Source: Oreohelix idahoensis
Taxonomy: Eukaryota > Mollusca > Gastropoda > Stylommatophora > Oreohelicidae
Reading direction: 5' to 3'
DNA length: 64,000 nt
Assembly (NCBI GenBank): GCA_024509875.1
Contig: JAMPIV010016266.1
Span: 62,001 to 126,000, forward strand
Shown: piece by piece, positions 9,060 through 19,727 of the stretch
Layout of the letters: each line of letters begins with the position of its first letter
Numbering within the stretch: position 1 is the stretch's first letter
The notes under the pieces: generated by a model
What the model was told of the DNA's origin: nothing
The model's input: only the letters and a program-made list of their open reading frames with translations
The model's database searches: none
Made by a program: the position numbers and the translations under genes

Positions 9060-10840
9060 TAAACCTCTCTTTGTAATAAGCCTTTTATTAACAGCATAAA
9101 CAGTACACTAGGTGATTCATCTTACGAGGACAAAAGACAAAGAAAATAGCCAACATTGCGGCCACAAGGCTTTCATCAGTGAAATGAAAGAAGTTGAAGG
9201 CTAGATAGAACACATAAGAATGTAAATAAAAATAAGACCTGGGTATTTCCCTAAAGGCAGCTGGGTCCTAACACACTTGCCACCGAACAGATGTGTGTAC
9301 TCAGAAAAAGAAAGTTGTCAAGTATCTTAAAATTTGGTCTCCATAATATTTAATTGCACAACCAATTCACGTACAAAATACCCAGCGTAGTTATGCTGCA
9401 ATACTTAATAATTAAATCAAGGTTACATCTATCAGCCCTCATAATTTCAGTTATTGATATAACCTAAGGACTTAACCTTATCTAGGTAATATCCAACCCT
9501 CATTTTACACGTGGATGATATTGCTATTCATTCGCAGGAAATAATATAGGCACACTTCTAGTTTATATTTTATTTCTACCAGATGTAATTGGTGGCACTA
9601 CTGCCTAAGAAATAACTAAAACTTCCTGATGAAAAGTATTATTTCACAAAAATCAAAGATCTTACCGACTATCTCCTACTATAGGTTAACTTAACAACAT
9701 ACCCAGTTACCAATATCTCTCGTGAGAGCAAGTCAATAATGACGTTGATTCAACGGCTGAATAATTCTGCAGACAAAAGACCCCGCTAATGAATAGCTGT
9801 GCATATATATCAAAACAAACCACGCTGACCTATGCCCCTATGTCATCGCTGGCATCCCTCTAAGACCAATGAAAACACTACAAAATTTACATCCGTGACC
9901 TCCACCAATAGATTTAAAGCATACTCAGGCGTTCTGTTTATCCCGATCGCACGCATTCCAATTGTGTCATGTTACACTGACAGCGATTACTTACACAAAG
10001 AAAATGAGACTACGTGATCGTGATTAATTGAACAAAGGAAATCCTATGGGAACTCAATTACTCTAGAGAAAAGAACTGGTGCAAATCTGAACTTAACCCT
10101 ACTGTAATCCCTATTAAAAACACCAGCAATAAATTACCCAGAGAAGAAGACCAAACTCAAGTAGTTATAAGACAAAATTACAGATAGAAAAGAAATTGGG
10201 CCAGTTGAAAAATAAAACCACAGTACTGCATCACAGTATAGGTTTTCTGTCTAGAGAGGATGTGCAGTTGCTCACTAACACTAGTTGTGATCATACAGCT
10301 GAAGAATAGGAATACTTTGGATTTGAAGTCGAAAATGACATTGAGAGAATCTGCTGAGAAAGAAAAGATTCAAATTATGTTAGTTGGACACATGCATTTG
10401 CAGAGAAACAACCTGAACTTTTGGCACCTCCCTCCTTCTGTGCTGGGGTGACCACCCACCCCTGCCCTCTCTGTTCTATACACTGGTGAGGGGCTTTGAT
10501 CTACAAGTCTTGGATTAAAATCTGAACAGAAGACATGAATTTGCAAGATCATGTGAATTATGTAAACAATTAAATCTAAAACTACAGATACTATATATCT
10601 TAATTATAAGTTATTAGAGATTGAACGGGATTTCTTTTTTTTTAATTAACTAAACAGAAATGCTGCATGCTGAGCCCTCCCTGCTATATTTTTTGTTGTT
10701 CATTTTCTTTCCATATCCTTGCCATTTTTTCAACTGATATTTGTTTGGTTGTTTCAATCAGTTCCACATTAGCAATCATATCATACCACAATGATCTTTA
10801 TTTTTTTTTCTGCAATCAGAAATAAAAGCATTTCTTCTTC
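9060..10840 (-). other. Unassigned repeat-like DNA with a hammerhead-like motif at 9150-9185
   Basis: On the minus strand, 9185-9150 reads CTGATGAAAGCCTTGTGGCCGCAATG. CTGATGA, then a GCC/GGC stem, resembles the core of small hammerhead ribozymes common in Penelope-like elements, although the expected GAAA reads GCAA. An AATAAA (minus strand, about 9075) follows. No GIY-YIG or RT coding sequence was found up to 10840, so element identity is open. The frames at 9832-10017 and 10260-10552 have no recognisable domain. Confidence 0.3.
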
Positions 10841-11130
10841 TTTGTACACACTCAGACGTCTACTTGAATGTTCTCAAAGTAAGCAGTAATCAGTTTGAGG
10901 CTATTTGAATCCCTGTTAAGCTTTTCCACAACAGGAACTGGCATCGGCCATATACGCTGTCTCTGTACTGCATATAAGGGGCAACTTTAAAGCAAATGTT
11001 CAGCAGTCATTTTATCAGTGCCACAGTTACACTGATTGGTAGTTCCTATCTTTAGCTTGTTGAATAGATGGTCATTTTTCAGGTTTCAGAGACATATTAT
11101 AGAACTACTTTGGCAATTGCATTGAAAATT
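10840..11130 (-). pseudogene. I-like LINE, C-terminal Cys/His motif fragment
   Basis: Minus-strand translation across 11075-10990 reads HLFNKLKIGTTNQCNCG, followed by TDKMTAEHLL. The pattern C-x-C-G...T.EH.L is the short zinc-binding motif that follows the RNase H domain in I-clade and related LINEs. Frames are broken, so this is a relic. Related I-like pieces occur at 34985, 49007 and 56529. Confidence 0.6.
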
Positions 11131-11352
11131 CTTGTTTTTGATAGGGTTTCTTTGGTTTGGGATAGAAGGCCAAGGTCACTGACAATCATTGAGCTGTATT
11201 GTCAGTTTACATTGAATTTCATTTCTGTTGGGTAATATTGTTGTTTTCATAATCTAATCTATAAACTGTAAGAAGAGAAATGGTAACATGAGATCACAGT
11301 TGTCTCATTCAGACTCTAGAATAAAGGGTTGTTGACATTGTCTCTCTTGAGG

Positions 11353-11560
11353 AATTCTACATTTCATGTCCTCTTATACTTGACATAAATGTTTAATGAA
11401 CTAAGGGGTTGACTGTCAACAAATTCTACATGTCATGTCCTCATATATTTGACATATATTTTTAATGAACTAATGATGTGACTGTCAACAAATTCTACAT
11501 GTCATGTCCTCATATATTTGACATATATTTTTAATGAACTAATGATGTGACTGTCAACAA
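11353..11560. repeat. 69-bp tandem repeat, three copies
   Basis: Units begin aattctacat at 11353, 11422 and 11491. The second and third are almost identical; the first is more diverged. The sequence resembles RTE-2 minus-strand RT sequence around 36750-36800. Confidence 0.85.
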
Positions 11561-11624
11561 AAGACATTTATGTCTCTCATCACTCTTGAGCACCCCTAGG
11601 AGCAGAGGTTTTCAACAAACATTT

Positions 11625-12275
11625 GTCAAGCCTTCCTGTCCTGTGTCAAGTCTTCGTGTCCTGTGTCAAGTCTTCCTGTCATGTGTCAAGTCTTCCTGTC
11701 ATGTGTCAAGTCTTCCTGTCCTGTGTCAAGCCTTCCTGTCATGTGTCAAGTCTTTCTGTCATGTGTCAAGTCTTCCTGTTATGTGTCAAGTCTTCCTGTC
11801 CTGTGTCAAGTCTTTCTGTCATGTGTCAAGTCTTCTTGTCCTGTGTCAAGTCTTCCTGTCATGTGTCAAGTCTTCCTGTCCTGTGTCAAGTCTTCCTGTC
11901 CTGTGTCCAGTCTTCTTGTCCTGTGTCAAGTCTTCCTGTCTTGTGTCAAGTCTTCCTGTCCTGTGTCAAGCCTTCCTGTCCTGTGTCAAGTCTTCCTGTC
12001 CTGTGTCAAGTCTTCCTGTCCTGTGTCAAGTCTTCCTGTCCTGTGTCAAGTCTTCCTGTCCTGTGTCAAGCCTTCCTGTCCTGTGTCAAGCCTTCCTGTC
12101 CTGTGTCAAGCCTTCCTGTCCTGTGTCAAGCCTTCCTGTCCTGTGTCAAGTCTTCCTGTCTTGTGTCAAGTCTTCCTGTCCTGTGTCAAGTCTTCCTGTC
12201 CAGTGTCAAGTCTTCCTGTCCAGTGTCAAGTCTTCCTGTCCTGTGTCAAGTCTTCCTGTCCTGTGTCAAGTCTTT
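11625..12275. repeat. 20-bp minisatellite, about 32 copies
   Basis: Unit gtcaagtcttcctgtcctgt repeats with single-base variants (ctgt/atgt/ttgt; tctt/cctt). As 20 is not a multiple of 3 and the unit has no stop, all three plus frames stay open and give the same Ser/Cys/Val/Leu-rich 20-residue repeat; this is not evidence for a gene. The likely seed is a LINE segment (see findings). Confidence 0.95.
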
Positions 12276-12451
12276 CCATGTCTTCTTCACACTTTTCATG
12301 TCTGTCTCCAGTTCTCTTCTCCATGTGATCCTTGACCTTCCTCTAGACTTCTAGGAAGGCTTTCACCAGGTCATAGCACTTCAATCCTTCTATTCTACGC
12401 AGGCATCCATTTAAAGAAAGATTGTAACTTCTTTGATTGTTGTTGTTCTCC

Positions 12452-12615
12452 GTGTTTCAAGTCATACAATAGGACTGACTTGATGTGTTTCAAGTCATAC
12501 AATAGGACTGACTTGACGTGTTTCATGTCATACAATAGGACTGACTTGACGTGTTTCATGTCATACAATAGGACTGACTTGACGTGTTTCATGTCATACA
12601 ATAGGACTGACGTGA
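12452..12615. repeat. 33-bp minisatellite, five copies
   Basis: Unit gtgtttcatgtcatacaataggactgacttgac. On the minus strand each unit encodes an 11-residue repeat containing KSVLLYDMKH. KSVLLYGSETW is a conserved block of the RTE-2 RT (33240-33275), so the array appears to have grown from LINE coding sequence. Confidence 0.9.
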
Positions 12616-12639
12616 CAGTAAAAGGTTCTTATTTTTGTA

Positions 12640-13440
12640 ATGGATTTACTTTTTTTTAAAATTTATGTATGATTCTACATCTTGTTGTGCTGTTTCTTCA
12701 AGTGCAATGTTTTTATCATTGCCTGAATTTATTCTCATTATATTTGTTTTCTCACTTTGTATTTTCAGACCACTTGTCACCTCTCATTAAGTATTTTCAT
12801 TTTGTCATACATGTGATTACAGTTTTTGGACAGGAGAGCCAGTTGTGTGTAAAATCTAGATCTTAAAGCTGTTTAATCAGAGTTTAATAGGTTTCTATTG
12901 GTTGAAGTTGATGTTTTCACAACCCAGTCTATAGCCTATGTTATTGAAATGGTAACAAATGGCATCCCTGTTGCACCTGAGTTCTTAAGTTTTAATTTGT
13001 GAAAAATAGTTAATCTTCATATGTTTTCTTCATTAAGTTAATAATCTTCAATGGGACTTCATATTGCCTCATCGTTTTCCAAAGTGGTTCTCTGTCTACA
13101 CTGCCAAATGCCTTTTCATAGTCCAAAAATCTAATGTAAAGAGTTATTTCCATTTCAGACTTTGTTCCACTTTTATTCTCAATGTGACATTCTGATCTGT
13201 ATAAATATATAAACCAATAAAACGGTATTGTATCAGTTCTACACATTAACGGTTTACAGGAAACAGGATCTGCTTTGTCTAGAGCCTGTTTGTTCTCTAC
13301 CCATAGACTTCAAGTTCTTGAGGATGAACCTGTTAAATATTTGTCCTGGAACTAATACTAAGATTATTTACATACAATTAATGCACTTGTAAATCTTTTG
13401 TAAATCTCCCTTCTAATGCAGTTTGACCAGAGATCCTTTT
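12640..13440 (-). pseudogene. RTE-2 LINE reverse transcriptase relic
   Basis: Runs parallel to the RTE-2 copy at 36370-37140 on the same strand. The frame at 13010-13246 retains FLDYEKAFGSVDREPLWK (palm motif A; canonical FVDYEKAFDSVDR, so the catalytic Asp after F is Gly here) and PLKIINLMKKTYED. Downstream RT sequence is present but degraded. Inactive. Confidence 0.75.
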
Positions 13441-13672
13441 TTCCATTCTGGTGGTATTTATTCTCTCTCACAGACAGTTCCACAAAACAGACTCAACAAA
13501 GACATAAAGCTTCTAACAAAAGGGGAAAAAAATGGTTCTGGTGACATTCCAGTGGAGGCTATCAAAGCAGAAATGGACACCTCTGGAGAGATGTTATACA
13601 CATTACTGGGTAAATTTTGTGTGGTTACAAATTGTCTACAGCATGTGATAACTGGTCTAAAGCCCAACCCTC
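13440..13672 (+). pseudogene. RTE-2 linker fragment in inverted orientation
   Basis: The plus-strand frame contains KGEKNGSGDIPVEAIKAEMD and EMLYTLLGK, matching the pre-RT block 'GxDGIPVEAIKA...EMLY.LLGK.W' of RTE-2. It points opposite to the adjoining minus-strand relic, so the copy has been rearranged or is two insertions. Confidence 0.65.
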
Positions 13673-13790
13673 CTTAGTCAGCTCTTATGCCATGCCTGGA
13701 AGATAAAAGTGTTAGTAGTCCCTTAGCAGCCCTTATTAACCCACTAGTGTGATAAGTAATAGCTTATGGCACATGAAATATTTTAATAGA

Positions 13791-14243
13791 AGTCTGTCAG
13801 TTTAACTTACTTGGGTAAATCTCAGTTTTTATCAACAACTAGTCTGTCAGTTTAACTTACTTGGGTAAATCTCAGTGTTTATCAACAACTAGTCTGTCAG
13901 TTTAACTTACTTGGGTCAATCTCAGTTTTTATCAAGAACAAGTCTGTTAGTTTAACTGACTTTGGTCAATCTCAGTTTTTATCAAGAACAAGTCTGTCAG
14001 TTTAACTGACTTGTGTCAATCTCAGTTTTTAATCAAGAACAAGTCTGTCAGTTTAACTTACTTGGGTAAATCTCAGTTTTTATCAAGAACAAGTCTGTCA
14101 GTTTAACTTACTTGGGTAAATCTCAGTTTTTATCAAGAACAAGTCTGTCAGTTTAACTTACTTGGGTAAATCTCAGTTTTTATCAAGAACTAGTCTGTCA
14201 GTTTAACTTACTTGGGTAAATCTCAGTTTTTATCAAGAACTAG
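13791..14243. repeat. 50-bp minisatellite, nine copies
   Basis: Unit agtctgtcagtttaacttacttgggtaaatctcagtttttatcaagaact, with variants at acttac/actgac, gggtaaa/ggtcaa and aacaact/aagaaca. The order of variants suggests local unit duplication. No coding potential. Confidence 0.93.
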
Positions 14244-15538
14244 CTGTAAGTACCCGGCATTGCTCGAATTTTCCTAGCAACTGTTAAGGAAACTTAGGAA
14301 ATGTAAAAATGAAACTAATATTTTGATATTCGTGAAAATGAATTTTTATTTAAGTTGATGACTACTGCTAAAAGTGACAATCCTCACACTTTGTTCACTG
14401 TAATTGTAAATACAGGCTGCACAGTATACTGTTATTTGGTTATTCCTCATGGTTTCACCAGAAGAGTGATTTCATTTAGATTCTGAGTTTTTGCAAGAAG
14501 CTAATTAATAAGGCATATTTCTCATTCAATCTGGTGCACCAGGATAGAGTAGTCCACCATTCCCTTGTTTAAATGTGTTTACTATTTATCTTTGCAGCAT
14601 GTCCACATTCAAATAGATACATTGTTTCATCAACTAAGACAGTTATTTTTTTCTTCCTTGATTGTTTATATTCTATTTGCTGCACTGTAATATTCCTCTA
14701 GATGATTTATTTATGCTCTAGTTGTTATTCAGTTATTTTTATTGTTTTGAAGGTCTCATTATACTTGTATGTGTTTAATAATGGTTGCAGGTTTATTTAT
14801 GCCAATCTATATGTTTCTTGGCACGTCTGCTACTGTAGAGCTATTGGAAAGGCAAGCAAATGGTTCTGTAAAGTTTCGTTATTTTTTTAAGTTTTCATCA
14901 TTTTGTCATGACACACTATGTTCACCCAAGACATAATTTCCGTCCGTTATATTAGCACGCGTAAATAATTAAAATACTCCTAATATATAAGACTAAGTAA
15001 ATGTGTTGAACTGGATTCCTCACAAAAGACTTATTTCTAATGATGGAATAGCAAAAGCAATTTTATTCTGCTTCCGAGTTTTAGCAAGAAGCAAATTAAT
15101 AAGACATATTTTCCTTTTCCGATATGATGCACCAAGATATAATAGTCCAACTCATCCTTGTTTAATGTGTTTTTTGTAGCACATTCTTTTCAAGCATATA
15201 TACATTGTTGCTTGTAAAAAATAAAGAAACATGTTTATTATTTTCTGTGATACATACTTCTAATGTAAAAAAACATACTGATTGTGTGGAGCTGATTTAA
15301 AAAAATAAAAGTTTTTATTTTTGGTAAGACCAAACCCATTTCAACCTTGACTCACAGATGATGTTGGTTATATTAGGACACATGTCCAAATAAAGTTTAT
15401 TCAGCTATATTTAATATTTTTTTTTTTAAACATTCTTATGCTTTATAATAGCCATAACTGCTTGTCAAAATGCATTAAAGTAGTTGTCAGAATGTATGTA
15501 TTAATTAAACTATATCATGTTCTGTAATCAAAATCCAG
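14244..15538. repeat. Intronic DNA with a diverged direct repeat
   Basis: Segments near 14476-14590 and 15066-15180 are about 115-bp diverged direct copies (both with gcaagaagc-aattaataagacatatt, then gatgcaccaagata-tagtcca). The rest is AT-rich with no gene seen; the frame at 14702-14890 has no domain. Confidence 0.6.
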
Positions 15539-15600
15539 GTTATGATGAATGTAAGCAGGAGTATAATGGAGGCTTCCAGAGTCATGATGCTAATGCTGAG
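15539..15600 (+). CDS. Zinc-finger gene, exon 3
   Basis: A 62-bp exon between acceptor ...aaatccag (ends 15538) and donor GTGGGA (15601). Entered in phase 1 it reads YDECKQEYNGGFQSHDANAE and leaves in phase 0, matching exon 4. The acceptor's pyrimidine tract is weak, so skipping is possible; exon 2 would then also fit exon 5 directly. Acidic linker sequence, no domain. Confidence 0.5.
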
Positions 15601-15605
15601 GTGGG

Positions 15606-15720
15606 ATGTTGCATGTACCATTGTTTAGACAAACTATATTAACATTATATGTTGTATGTACAATTGTTTAGACAAACTATATCAGATAGTTAATTAACCT
15701 TATTTGTTGTATGTACCACT
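15606..15720. repeat. Tandem unit of about 55 bp, split by the hAT insertion
   Basis: Units start tgttgtatgtaccattgtttagacaaactatat. About two lie here, and 1-2 more follow the hAT element at 18613-18680. The hAT's 8-bp target gtttagac is part of the unit. Confidence 0.75.
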
Positions 15721-15728
15721 GTTTAGAC
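15721..15728. repeat. hAT target-site duplication, left
   Basis: gtttagac, matching 18613-18620. Confidence 0.9.
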
Positions 15729-16356
15729 CAGTGTTTCTCAATGGGGGCGGTACCGCCCCGGGGGGGGGGGGGGGGGGGGGTGGTCGTAGGGGGCGTTTTC
15801 AAGATTTCTAGGGGCGTTCTAATGGGTCGCAACGATTGGGGGTCGCTACTTCCATTCAGGGGGGCATTGTGTACATTTTTACATGAATCAATATGAAACA
15901 ATTACAAAAGTTATTCCCCTTCGCATAGCTTGAAACACGATAGTTTTTATTTGCCCTATGTCCCGTGGAGTGTTTCAAGGATTCCAAACGCAAATTTTTA
16001 GTACCTGGGATGTTACCATTGTCAGGAGACAGTAGGCGGAGAATTACGTCCCTTCAACACTCAGAACAATTGTTAGCCTCTCGACATACCCAAGCTAACC
16101 TTCTCTCTCCACTCTCAACACATATTTTCTTCTGGAAACACATTCCCGTCAAACATTGATTAGCCCGTGAACACATCACAGCCCCTTCCCTACTCTGTCC
16201 ATAAATACCTTCTCGCAACAGGGACGTTGTGGGCAGTTGTGGCTTAGTTTTAATGCATCTTTGGATGTTTCGAGTGTAGAGAATTAAACTCAGTCAGTTT
16301 TGAGGCTTGATGAGGTGTAGATGTATGTGCAGTAATATTATACTAAAATTTTCAAT

Positions 16357-18113
16357 ATGTCAGCAGTAAAGAGAAAGTGACAACATTCAGTTGAATATTT
16401 GAAATTCGGTTTTGTATCTTCAGCCATAAATGAACAATTACCAATGTGTTTGCTGTGCCAGAAAGTGTTTTCTAACGAAGCAATGAAACCACCACTGCAT
16501 TTTTCCAAGAAACACTCAGATAAAGTTGGCAAATATATTTCTTACTTCCAGGATTTAAAACAAAAGTTTGAAAGCCGCAACACTGTCACTAATATGTTTA
16601 AAAAAATGTATAATCACAATGATAAAGGTCTCATTGTTTCTTACAAAATTGCACATAAGATTGCAAAGTGTGGTAAACCTCACAACATTAGAGAATCTTT
16701 AATTTTACCAGCTGTACAGGAGGTAATTAGCACAATGATGGAAAGAAATCCAAGTGACATAATTTCTTCTATTCCATTGAGCTATGATACTGTTTCAAGA
16801 AGAATAGATGAGATGGCAAGTGATGTTGAAAATCAGCTGTGTACTGATTTGCAGTCTACTGAATTTTCACTACAGTTGGATGAAAGTGTCGTGCGTGATA
16901 AAGAAGCTTTGCTGCTCGCATATGTGAGATACATAAAGAATGAAAATATCATAGAGGATATGTTATTTGCAGAACTACTGACAGCAGATACAAAGGGGTT
17001 ATCAATCTTTGAAACCCTTGAAACATTTTTGTTGGTAAAACAAATTCCTTTTTCCAATGTCATCGCATGTGCGACAGACGGGGCACCAGCTATGGTTGGT
17101 CGTCATCGTGGATTTCTGGCCTACTTAAAAAATGTGGCACCAGGTGTTTTAAAAATTCTATTCATTGAAAACATTTAGTCGCCAAGCATCTTAGTGACAG
17201 ACTCCACAAATCAATGAACTGTGTTATTAGTGTTATTAACAAAATTAAGGCGCATTCGTTGAACGATAGATTATTTCGTAAACTTCGTTGTGATAATGGT
17301 GAAGAGTTTGAACGTCTTCTCCTACACATGGAAGTACGATGGCTGTCCAAAGGTAACTGTTTAAAAAGATTATGGGCTTTATTTGATATTGCTGTAGAGT
17401 TATTGGATACAATCAAAGAAGAATTTAGCATCGAAAGAGAAGTATTGTGAAACGATGTGGCCTATCTTTCAGATATATTTGAAAAGTTAAATGAGGTTCT
17501 TCTTAAGCTACAAGGAAATGAGATCAGTCTGATTAAAGTGAAAGGAATTATCATGGGGTTCATCAACAAATTGACATTATATAAAAATAATCTTAGTCGC
17601 CAAGAACTTTCTCATTTTCCATGTTTACTACAGTTAGGTGGGGACAGGCTTAAAGATTCAGATTTAGAGGTTTATTGCACTCACTTGGATGCTATTAAAA
17701 ATGATATGAGCATAAGATTTAAAGACTTGCAAGAACTAATAATACCGGATTGGGTAATTAATCCGTTTGAATCAGACGTGGAACAAGTTAATCAACATTT
17801 ACAAGAAGAATTAATTGAGCTACAAAATGACTTCGAGGCAAAAGCACGATTCAGTCACACACATTACGAAAAATTTTGTATCCAGCAGAGGCTTGCGTAT
17901 CCCGTTCTTTGGCGTGAAACTAAATTGCTAATTACAGCATTCCCAACGTCGTATTTGGTGGAAAAGGGGTTCAGTGCAGTAGTGTTGCTACTACAAAAGC
18001 AACGAAACCGACTGCAGATTTGTAACAGCAGATTTGAGATTTCTTTTAACAAACTTAGAACCAAATATTTCAAAACTGGCGCAAGGATATCATTAAGCTT
18101 CATTAGTAAGTGA
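16357..18113 (+). pseudogene. hAT transposase (ZBED/SCAND3-like), inactivated
   Basis: Reading begins MSAVKRK at 16357, but TGA follows at once (about 16378). The frame then continues with a BED-like finger CLLCQKVF...HFSKKH (about 16447-16523), the first catalytic region SLQLDES (about 16870), the second CATDGAPAMVGRHRGF (about 17068), and the C-terminal dimerisation block FPTSYLVEKGFSAV with the catalytic Glu (about 17940). A frameshift plus TGA at 17160-17185 and a TGA at 17448 break it. Order and motifs match hAT transposases, which excise and insert by a DDE mechanism. Host-domesticated ZBED genes look similar, but the TIRs and TSD show this is an element. Confidence 0.9.
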
Positions 18114-18457
18114 ATTTTATATAATTATATCATTATTATCAACTAATAATTTTTTCATGTTTAAAGTGGTTGCATAAGGAGAGGCTTAAATATTCATATC
18201 TGAAGATATAAATGCAGTCATTTAGGCGCTATTAAAATGATATGAATATGATAGTTATAGAGTTGTAAGAACAAATTTTTTATCATTTGCACTGCCAATT
18301 TGTAATTCAAGGATAATGAACTTGTGGTGTATATAATTCCGTACTTAAACTCATATTTAATATAACTATGCTTTTATAAATGTGCTTTCTCTTTTTCTTT
18401 ATATTATAAGAAAAGATAACTCATTAACTGCATTGCTTTTTAAAAAGTTTGTGGAAT

Positions 18458-18518
18458 ATATGTATGTATGTGTGAGTGTGCGCGCGTGCATGCGTGTGTG
18501 TGTGCGCGCACGCGCACG
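18458..18518. repeat. Alternating purine-pyrimidine tract
   Basis: (TG)/(CG)-rich run, tatgtatgtgtgag then gcgcgcgtgcatgcgtgtgtgtgtgcgcgcacgcgcacg, near the hAT 3' end. Such tracts can adopt Z-DNA and are length-variable. Confidence 0.7.
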
Positions 18519-18612
18519 ATAAAGAGCAAGGGGGTGTTAAAAGGGTGGGGGGCGTTTTAAAATATTAGTTGTCAAAAGGGGGCGTTGCTACTATCAGGGT
18601 TGAGAAACAATG

Positions 18613-18620
18613 GTTTAGAC
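18613..18620. repeat. hAT target-site duplication, right
   Basis: gtttagac, matching 15721-15728; the tandem unit continues after it. Confidence 0.9.
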
Positions 18621-19354
18621 AAACTATATCAGACAGTTAATTAGCCTTATATGTTATATGTACAGTTGTTTAGACAAACTCTATACAACATCCTGAGTGA
18701 GCAATATTCTCACTTTTTTTGTCTCGTCAGAGACCCCAGGCACTACAAGAGGCCTTATTAGACAAGCTTGTTTGTTATTCAGTGTTTTATATATTTACTT
18801 ATTTTGTACACAAACAATTCAAAAGTTTGTTTTGTGTTTGAAAGTTCACAGTGACCTTATAGGGTCTTATTTCATGCAGTAAATAATTGTGTGCTCTGTA
18901 TATTTGTCTATGTGTGTGTTTATAAGTATGTACATAAGCATTTGTCTGTGGATGTATACATATATAAAGAAAAATGTATTTCCCCCCCCCCCCCCCCCTC
19001 ACACACATTTTAATATTGTGTATTACAAGTGTGATAAACACACAGAGAAATCAAGTCCAACACAAAAATCTCAATCTTCAATTACAGTGTCAAGGCCGTT
19101 CAATTATATAGCTCTAGTTTATAGCATTCTGAAATGCCCAGGGTAAAAGAGTTTTTGGGAGATTCAAAAGCACACACAGTAGAGAACTGGATACAATAGT
19201 CAAAGATATGTGTCAGTCATGCAGACACCTTGACCAGATAGTATATGACAAGATGAGTTGGCATACATATGTTGAAAGTCTAGGCTGTTGAGGGAGCTAA
19301 AAGTGAAAATGATGATGTGTCATAAATGCCAGGATTGATCAAAATTTGTTTCAG
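18621..19354. other. Intron between exons 3 and 4
   Basis: No gene. Contains a C run (18982-18998). The frames at 18697-19146 have no domain. Confidence 0.5.
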
Positions 19355-19457
19355 GCTGATTGTGACAACAGCTGTACTCAAACTGAGATACAGTATACTA
19401 ACTTCTTGGACATGCCGGAACGTAAACAACAGTTATGCTTATTTGGAGATGAGAAAG
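19355..19457 (+). CDS. Zinc-finger gene, exon 4
   Basis: Good acceptor (caaaatttgtttcag, ends 19354) and donor (gaaag|GTGGGT, 19458). The 103-bp exon enters in phase 0 and leaves in phase 1. It reads ADCDNSCTQTEIQYTNFLDM then PERKQQLCLFGDEK, and the split Gly codon is completed by exon 5. Polar linker with four Cys but no classic finger spacing. Phase agreement on both sides supports it. Confidence 0.6.
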
Positions 19458-19727
19458 GTGGGTGTATAATAGCAATGTTTTTATTTTAAATTCTGATTTG
19501 CTGCACAAATTTACATGATTTCAGTATCTGTATGACATTTGGTTTGGTTTGGTTTAAGGACTATATTCATGGTCAACGCCATCAGTGCTCCAATCTCCTC
19601 GCTTAGATCACAGGAGGATCTCAGCACAGTGCACAAACTCTGTAGCATTCATACACTTCAACATCTGCTCAGGGAGACTTAGCACAAATGGGTTTGCCTG
19701 GATTGCAATGATGTCCATCTTGAATAA

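Larger units (their letters stand above)
11180..12410 (-). mobile_element. RTE-2 LINE fragment expanded by internal tandem repeats
   Basis: Flanking sequences match the RTE-2 LINE read at 32595-33666. 11600-11630 (agaggttttcaacaaacatttgtcaag) corresponds to the reverse complement of 33603-33645, and 12290-12340 (gtctccagttctcttctccatgtg) to 33535-33560. The LINE piece is heavily diverged and contains two tandem arrays (11353-11560 and 11625-12275). No coding frame survives; the long plus-strand frames across the array are repeat artefacts. Confidence 0.65.
15729..18612 (+). mobile_element. hAT DNA transposon (2,884 bp)
   Basis: Ends CAGTGTTTCTCAA (15729-15741) and TTGAGAAACAATG (18600-18612) form terminal inverted repeats with one mismatch, typical of hAT, and are flanked by a perfect 8-bp duplication. 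A 19-20 base G run sits just inside the left end (15761-15780). One decayed transposase gene lies inside. The element lies in the intron between exons 3 and 4 of the zinc-finger gene, in the same orientation. Confidence 0.92.

Noticed and set aside
11625..12275. CRISPR-like array
   Set aside because: Units are contiguous 20-mers without unique spacers, in an animal genome with no cas genes. It is a minisatellite.
11547..12354. Three overlapping long plus-strand ORFs (262, 243 and 221 codons) rich in Ser, Cys, Val and Leu
   Set aside because: They are the same 20-bp minisatellite read in three frames. A stop-free unit of length not divisible by 3 keeps every frame open, so openness is no evidence of a gene.
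12395..12601. 68-codon minus-strand ORF with 11-residue repeats
   Set aside because: A by-product of the 33-bp repeat derived from LINE RT, not a repeat protein gene.
15677..15901. Pro-rich/Gly-rich small ORFs on both strands
   Set aside because: Created by the poly-G run near the hAT end.
16357..18113. Domesticated ZBED-type host gene
   Set aside because: Matching TIRs, an 8-bp TSD and three disruptions show a dead transposon copy.
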